Positions 18,833 to 23,390 of a stretch of 23,390 bases of DNA are shown in pieces. The stretch lies in contig CAVROA010000017.1 of assembly GCA_963722715.1 (NCBI GenBank), forward strand, positions 1 to 23,390, read 5' to 3'. Source of the DNA: DASQGA01 sp963722715. Its GTDB lineage: Bacteria; Actinomycetota; Thermoleophilia; Gaiellales; Gaiellaceae. Under the pieces are notes generated by a model that saw only the letters and a list, made by a program, of their open reading frames with translations, was not told the origin of the DNA and did no database searches. Positions within the stretch are counted from its first letter, which is position 1, and each line of letters opens with the position of its first letter. A program made the translations under genes and the position numbers.

Positions 18833-19807
18833 GTGGGACGCTCCGACTACATCGTGAAGCGGATCCTCTTCGCGATCGTGACCGTTTTCGTCGCGATCAC
18901 GCTCAACTTCGTGCTCTTCCGTGCCGTGCCCGGCGACGCGGTCCAGTCTCTCCGCTGCCGCCACTGCACCGCTCAGTTCAAGGCCCACCTCAGGCATGAG
19001 CTGGGTCTCGACAAGTCGAAGTGGGAGCAGTACCAGCTTTACCTCAGCGACCTGGCGCACGGGGACCTCGGACAATCGCTTCGCTTCCAGAACTCGGTGT
19101 GGTCGGAGCTCTGGCCCTCGATCAAGAACACGATGGCGATGGTGGCGCTCGGAACGCTCTTCTCGATCGTTTTCGGCGTTCTCGTGGGGGTGATCTCCGC
19201 CTGGCGGCGGGGTACCCTGGTTGACAAGGTCGGCCTGTGGAGCGGGCTGACGTTCTACTCGATGCCGCCACAGTGGCTCGGGCTCATGATCGTCCTCTTC
19301 GTCGCCGGCGCGGTTGGATTGCCGACCTCCGGGATCAAGGACCCGACGCTGGGGGTTCTCAGCGATGCAAGCACGTGGGAGTTGTTCGTCGATCGCCTGC
19401 AGCACATGATCCTTCCCGCCCTCACGCTTGGTCTCGTTCTCTTCGGCGAGTACGCGATCATCGTGCGCTCGGCCATGCTCGAGACCCTCGGCGAGGACTA
19501 TGTGCTCACGGCGCGAGCCAAGGGGCTCTCGAACTGGGCCACTGTGTGGCGACACGGTTTCCGGAACGCCCTCCTGCCGGTGATCACGCTCGTCGCGCTC
19601 TCCCTCGGGTTCATCATCGGGGGCTCGATCACGATCGAGTACGTCTTCTCGTATCCCGGCATCGGCCTTCAGGTCGTCGAGGCGATCGACCAGCGTGACT
19701 TCCCGATTCTCCAGGGAGCCTTCTTGCTCCTGACGCTCACGGTGATCTTCTTCAACCTGATCGCCGACCTCCTGTACTTCAAGCTCGACCCGAGGATCAC
19801 AACGTGA
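18833..19807 (+). CDS. ABC transporter permease, DppB/OppB type
   Basis: First membrane subunit of the peptide-type importer, 324 residues, complete. Helices are evident at the N-terminus (ILFAIVTVFVAITLNFVLF), about 100-125 (MAMVALGTLFSIVFGVLVGV), about 140-160, 190-210 (ILPALTLGLVLFGEYAII), 240-265 (ITLVALSLGFIIGGSITIEY) and the C-terminus (FLLLTLTVIFFNLIADLLYF). The ATPase-docking EAA loop reads YVLTARAKGLSNWATVWRHG, and the family start block RAVPGDAV is present. The periplasmic stretch after it carries a Cys pair, SLRCRHCTAQF, where most DppB proteins have no cysteines. GTG 18833 is the start; the gene ends 4 bases into the next one (GTGA overlap at 19804-19807). Confidence 0.93.
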   Translation: MGRSDYIVKRILFAIVTVFVAITLNFVLFRAVPGDAVQSLRCRHCTAQFKAHLRHELGLDKSKWEQYQLYLSDLAHGDLGQSLRFQNSVWSELWPSIKNTMAMVALGTLFSIVFGVLVGVISAWRRGTLVDKVGLWSGLTFYSMPPQWLGLMIVLFVAGAVGLPTSGIKDPTLGVLSDASTWELFVDRLQHMILPALTLGLVLFGEYAIIVRSAMLETLGEDYVLTARAKGLSNWATVWRHGFRNALLPVITLVALSLGFIIGGSITIEYVFSYPGIGLQVVEAIDQRDFPILQGAFLLLTLTVIFFNLIADLLYFKLDPRITT

Positions 19808-20806
19808 GCTCGGTCGTGCAGGCGGCCGAAGCGCCCGACACCCCTGTCTCGAACCCACCGGGTCTTCTCCGCGACGCGATTTTCCGTAAGCCTCAGGCTC
19901 TCATCGGGCTCTCCGTGCTCCTGCTCTTCGTTGCCCTTGCGCTGCTTCGAGCCGATCATCTTCCCGGGAGACTCGGAGCGGAAGGTCGGCGCCGTCTTCG
20001 AGCCGCCGAGCCCGTCACATGTCCTCGGGCTCGACGGCGGGGGCTCCGACATGCTCGCGCTTCTGATTGACGGAACGCGCGTCTCGCTCCTGGTCGGGTT
20101 TCTGGCCGCCATCGTCTCGGCGTTTATCGGCGGCGTCGTCGGCCTGCTCTCCGGCTTCTTCGGAGGAAAAACCGACACGGTTCTCATGCGAATCACGGAC
20201 TACATGCTCGTGATCCCGGACGTACCGCTCATGATCGTGGCGGCGGCGCTCTTCGGCCGCAGCCTGAAGAACATCATCCTGATCATCGGGATCATCTACT
20301 GGACGACGACCGCTCGGCTCATCCGCGCGCAGGTGAAGAGCGTCCGCGAGCGGGTCTACGTTCGTCGCGCACGGGCGCTCGGAGCCGGGAACTTGCGCCT
20401 CATCCGTAAGCACGTGCTTCCTCAGATTGCGCCGCTTCTCATCGCCAACACGGTTCTCTTGGTTGCCTACGCGATCTTCGCCGAGACATTCATCACCTTC
20501 CTCGGTCTCGGCGACCCGAGCCTCATCTCGTGGGGACGATTGATCGAAAACGCGTTCACCGACGATGCGATCCTGAACGAAGCCTGGTGGACGATCGTGC
20601 CGCCGGGGGTCTGTGTCGCGGTCATCGTGCTCGCGTCGACCATGATCGGGCAGTCGATCGAGGACGCGCTCAACCCGCGTCTGGCGGTCGGACATCTGTC
20701 CGTCCGGCGTTTCGGGCTGCGCGTGCTCCCGGCGATGCCGCCGCGGGGACGCTCCGAGACGGTTCCGCCGCCCAGTGGCGCTGCGACCGGGAAAGGTCGC
20801 AAGTGA
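19804..20806 (+). CDS. ABC transporter permease, DppC/OppC type, one frameshift
   Basis: Second membrane subunit of the importer. The GTG at 19804 overlaps the dppB-like stop. The N-terminal part reads LRDAIFRKPQALIGLSVLLL followed by FVALAL. An extra base near 19945 breaks the frame and the protein continues FEPIIFPGDSERKVGAVFEP. The periplasmic motif HVLGLDGGGSDMLALLIDG and five further helices follow. The EAA loop is present as VYVRRARALGAGNLRLIRKH. The C-terminal helix block reads VAVIVLASTMIGQSIEDALN, then an Arg/Pro-rich tail. Repaired length is about 333 residues, slightly longer than usual because of that tail. The second piece alone can be read from 19931. The stop overlaps the GTG of the first ATPase by 4 bases. 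Confidence 0.9.
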
Positions 20807-21780
20807 GCGAGTCGATACTCGAGATCGAGGATCTCCATGTCTGGTTCGGGCTGAAGGGTGACGCCGAGCTCCACGCTGTGCAGGGCATGTCCTTCGCGGT
20901 CAGAGAGGGCGAGCGGTTCGGGCTCGTCGGCGAGTCCGGCTGCGGGAAGACGACGACGATTCTCGCGCTCATGGGTCTCCTGCCGCCGAACGCGAGCGTA
21001 GCGGGCCGTGTGCTCCTCGACGGGGAGAACATCCTGGCCGAAGGCGAAGCGACGATCAGTTCGCACCGCTGGCGGGACATCGCGATGGTCTTCCAGGGCG
21101 CGATGAACGCCTTCAACCCGGTCAAGACGGTGGGCAACCAGATCGTCGAGCCGATGGAGCTCCACGACATTGCGGAGGGCAAGGCCGCGTGGAAGCGGGC
21201 CGGCGAGTTGCTCGAAACCGTCGGGATCGCGGCCAGCCGGGCCCGACGCTATCCGCACGAGTTCTCGGGCGGCATGCGCCAGCGAGCCGCGATCGCCATG
21301 GCGCTTGCTTGCAATCCGAAGGTGCTCCTCGCCGACGAGCCGACCACCGCCCTCGACGTGATGGTGCAGGCCCAGATCCTCGAGCTTCTGATGGGGCTTA
21401 CGAACGACTTCGGCCTCTCGCTCGTTCTCGTCACGCACGATCTGCCCGTCGTAGCCCAGGTCTGCGAGCGCGCTGCGGTCATGTACGCCGGCGAGATCAT
21501 GGAAGTGGGCCCGATGGAAGCTCTCTACCACGACCCGCGCCACCCATACACGAGGCTCCTCTTCGCTGCGACGCCCGACCTGCTCGGCGACAGCGACGTC
21601 GTCTCGATCCCCGGCGTTCCGCCGAGGCTCGACCGCGAGATTCCCGGGTGTCCGTTCGCTCCGCGCTGCGACCGGACCTTCTCTCCCTGCCCCACGGTCA
21701 AGCCTCGGCTCCGCAAGGTCGCCGACGGTCAGGAGGCAGCCTGCCACCTGAACGATCCGGCGCTGGTCAAAGCATCGTGA
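20803..21780 (+). CDS. ABC transporter ATP-binding protein, DppD/OppD type
   Basis: First ATPase of the importer, 325 residues. GTG 20803 was chosen because it overlaps the permease stop (GTGA) and starts the standard N-terminus ESILEIEDLHVWFGLKG; the open frame extends further upstream but only antisense to family expectation. Walker A is GLVGESGCGKTTT, the Q-loop is MVFQGAMNAFNPV, the ABC signature is FSGGMRQRAAIAMAL, Walker B is VLLADEPTTALDVM, and the switch His is in LVTHDLPVV. The C-terminal peptide-transporter extension has the Cys-rich motif GCPFAPRCDRTFSPCP, typical of OppD/DppD proteins. Its last base is the first base of the ATG of the next ATPase. Confidence 0.95.
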   Translation: MSESILEIEDLHVWFGLKGDAELHAVQGMSFAVREGERFGLVGESGCGKTTTILALMGLLPPNASVAGRVLLDGENILAEGEATISSHRWRDIAMVFQGAMNAFNPVKTVGNQIVEPMELHDIAEGKAAWKRAGELLETVGIAASRARRYPHEFSGGMRQRAAIAMALACNPKVLLADEPTTALDVMVQAQILELLMGLTNDFGLSLVLVTHDLPVVAQVCERAAVMYAGEIMEVGPMEALYHDPRHPYTRLLFAATPDLLGDSDVVSIPGVPPRLDREIPGCPFAPRCDRTFSPCPTVKPRLRKVADGQEAACHLNDPALVKAS

Positions 21781-22787
21781 TGACGACGAATGGGAGCGCG
21801 CCGCTCCTGGCCGTCGAAGGGCTCGTGACGCGGTACCCGATACCGCGCGGCATCGTCGGTTCCCTCGCCGGCCACCCGAAGCAGCGCGTCCATGCAGTTG
21901 ACGGCGTCTCGTTCACGGTCGGCGAAGGCGAGATGCTCGCGCTGGTCGGCGAGTCGGGGTGCGGTAAGACGACGACCGCGCAATCCGTGATGCGGCTCGT
22001 GGAGTCGGATGCAGGCACGGTCACCTTCCGCGGCCGGGAGCTGACCGGGCTCTCGAACAAGGAGCTACGACCGGTTCGCAGACAGATGCAGATGATCTAC
22101 CAGGATCCTTACGAGTCGCTCGACCCCAGGTTCCGGGTCCGGTCGACCGTCGAGGAGGCGCTCCTCGTGCACGGCGTCGGCTCGCGAGCCGAGCGGAACC
22201 GGCTCGTGGAGGAGGCCCTCGTGCGCGCGGGATTGACTCCGCCCGAGCTGTACATCGACCGGTTCCCCCACGAGCTCTCGGGCGGCCAGCGACAGCGGGT
22301 CGCGATCGCGTCGAGCCTCGTGCTCGACCCTGAGCTCCTCGTTGCGGACGAGCCGGTCTCGATGCTCGACGTCTCCGTGCGGGCCGGTGTCCTGCGGCTC
22401 CTGGACGGGCTGCGGCAGGAGGGGCTGGGGATCCTGATGATCACGCACGACCTTTCGACCGCCGCCCATTTCGCGAACCGGATCGCGGTCATGTATCTGG
22501 GACGGATCGTCGAGGAAGGGCCCGCGCGGGACGTCGTTCGGAATCCGCAGCATCCCTACACGAAGGCGCTCCTCTCGGTCGTACCGAAGCGAGACCCACA
22601 CGAGCGCTCCCGGCCCCAGATCCTCCAGGGAGAGACGCCCGACCCCATTCACATTCCTGTGGGCTGTCGTTTCCATCCCCGCTGCCCGATTGCGATTCCG
22701 GAGTGCAAGCAGGTCGATCCGGAGCTCCGGCGCACGGCCGGGAGCCAGTCGCCCGAACACCGGGCAGCCTGCATCCGCGCCTGGTAG
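21780..22787 (+). CDS. ABC transporter ATP-binding protein, DppF/OppF type
   Basis: Second ATPase of the importer, 335 residues. The ATG at 21780 overlaps the previous TGA by one base (GTG 21777 is possible). N-terminal LLAVEGLVTRYPIPRGIVGS is typical of OppF, with an insert before the strand QRVHAVDGVSF. Walker A is ALVGESGCGKTTTAQ, the Q-loop is MIYQDPYESLDPRFRV, the signature is LSGGQRQRVAIASSL, Walker B is LLVADEPVSMLDVSV, and the switch His is in MITHDLSTAAHFAN. The C-terminal extension carries GCRFHPRCPIAIPECK. It closes the operon. Its TAG (22785-22787) directly abuts the stop of the converging hydrolase gene with no spacer. Confidence 0.95.
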   Translation: MTTNGSAPLLAVEGLVTRYPIPRGIVGSLAGHPKQRVHAVDGVSFTVGEGEMLALVGESGCGKTTTAQSVMRLVESDAGTVTFRGRELTGLSNKELRPVRRQMQMIYQDPYESLDPRFRVRSTVEEALLVHGVGSRAERNRLVEEALVRAGLTPPELYIDRFPHELSGGQRQRVAIASSLVLDPELLVADEPVSMLDVSVRAGVLRLLDGLRQEGLGILMITHDLSTAAHFANRIAVMYLGRIVEEGPARDVVRNPQHPYTKALLSVVPKRDPHERSRPQILQGETPDPIHIPVGCRFHPRCPIAIPECKQVDPELRRTAGSQSPEHRAACIRAW

Positions 22788-23390
22788 TCAGACGAGGTCG
22801 CGCGGGACGCTGAAGGTTCGCTCGTCCTCGTGCACCTTCACGTCACCCTCGAACGCCTCGATCCGGCTTCGGGTGTGGAAGTTGGTTGCATCCGACCAGA
22901 GCTCGCTTTCCGTCTCGACCCGGGTGTGCCAGTCGCCGCGGCCGACTGCCACGAAGCCTTCGCACCGGACCCGGGCCGACAGCGGATCTCCCTCGACGAT
23001 CGTGAAGATCTCCCGTCCAGCGTCCTCGAGCTCGATTCCGTTCGGGAGAATCCGCCTGCCGCCGCCGTACTCGTAGGTGAGCGTGACCGTCCCGGTCGCC
23101 ACGTCGCGCTCGATCCTGCGGGCCGCCGATCCGGCCGTGATCTCGTCGACCTCGATCGGCGCCGACCCTTCCGGTGATTGGAACGGAGCGAGCTCCTGAT
23201 CTTCGGGTCGGGGCGGGCGCACGGGCAGCTCCAGGCGGCTCGAGCCGGCGAAGAGGGAGAGGGTTACCGGCTCCGGAGACGGCCACGCCCAGGGCCAGTA
23301 GGTGGGCGAGACGGCGAGCCGTAGGCGATGCCCGGCCGGAAACGAGTGCGCGATCGCGTTCAGCCGAACGCGAGCCTCGTACCGCCGTCC
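22788..23390 (-). CDS. CocE/NonD (S15-like) hydrolase, C-terminal part, runs off the window
   Basis: Only the C-terminal beta-sandwich domain (PepX_C type) is present: the frame is open from 23390 to the TGA at 22788-22790, about 200 residues. Motifs include YEARVRLNAIAHSFPAGHRL, the highly typical RLAVSPTYWPWAWPSPEPVT, SSRLELPVRPPR, and later RDVATGTVTLTYEYGGGRR. The ending is HEDERTFSVPRDLV. The alpha/beta-hydrolase catalytic domain would lie beyond 23390, so substrate and active site cannot be judged. Family members hydrolyse acyl esters, X-Pro dipeptides or beta-lactam-type amides. A GTG at 23222 gives a shorter apparent start, but the upstream residues clearly belong to the same domain. 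It converges on the importer operon, with stops touching. Confidence 0.85.
   Translation of the reverse strand, partial: GRRYEARVRLNAIAHSFPAGHRLRLAVSPTYWPWAWPSPEPVTLSLFAGSSRLELPVRPPRPEDQELAPFQSPEGSAPIEVDEITAGSAARRIERDVATGTVTLTYEYGGGRRILPNGIELEDAGREIFTIVEGDPLSARVRCEGFVAVGRGDWHTRVETESELWSDATNFHTRSRIEAFEGDVKVHEDERTFSVPRDLV

Overview
The window comes from a GC-rich bacterium with very short intergenic gaps, frequent GTG starts, start/stop overlaps, lipoprotein signal peptides and an S-layer-homology cell-wall hydrolase. Gene content and protein style suggest a Thermoleophilia-like actinomycetote (Gaiellales or Solirubrobacterales). That placement is inference from style, not from a marker gene.

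Layout. (1) 17-1729 (+): carboxyltransferase (beta) subunit of a biotin-dependent acyl-CoA carboxylase, probably propionyl-CoA. (2) 1676-5730 (-): in transcription order, an exported SLH-NlpC/P60 peptidoglycan hydrolase, a 30-residue micro-ORF followed by a terminator-like hairpin, a membrane GGDEF + HD-GYP cyclic-di-GMP enzyme, and an N-terminally anchored beta-propeller-like protein. (3) 5811-11244 (+): glcD-glcE-glcF-aceB, a compact glycolate oxidase plus malate synthase operon, taking glycolate to glyoxylate to malate; a glycerate kinase (11241-12197, -) converges on it. (4) 12250-13605 (-): a lysyl-oxidase-like lipoprotein and a small surface protein with an Ig-like domain and a C-terminal membrane anchor. 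(5) 13684-22787 (+): one tightly packed operon of a P5C-dehydrogenase-like aldehyde dehydrogenase, a creatininase-family amidohydrolase, an S66 LD-carboxypeptidase-family peptidase, and a complete five-gene peptide/opine-type ABC importer (binding lipoprotein, two permeases, two ATPases). It looks like an uptake-and-degradation system for an unidentified amide or peptide-like compound. (6) 22788-23390 (-): the C-terminal part of a CocE/NonD (S15-like) hydrolase running off the window.

A dominant technical feature is that ten genes carry single-base indels, fourteen in total and several in homopolymers, which split otherwise well-conserved proteins. I read these as sequencing or assembly errors, because they hit unrelated genes and each repaired protein has a normal length with all family motifs. 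Frameshifted genes are therefore given below as single spans with the break points stated.

The most interesting items are the micro-ORF/hairpin unit at 4441-4634, the ALDH-creatininase-S66-importer operon, the bacterial lysyl-oxidase-like lipoprotein, and perfect intergenic palindromes at 12207-12233 and 18784-18815. No tRNA, rRNA, CRISPR array, transposase or phage gene was seen. No stretch longer than about 100 bases lacks a gene.
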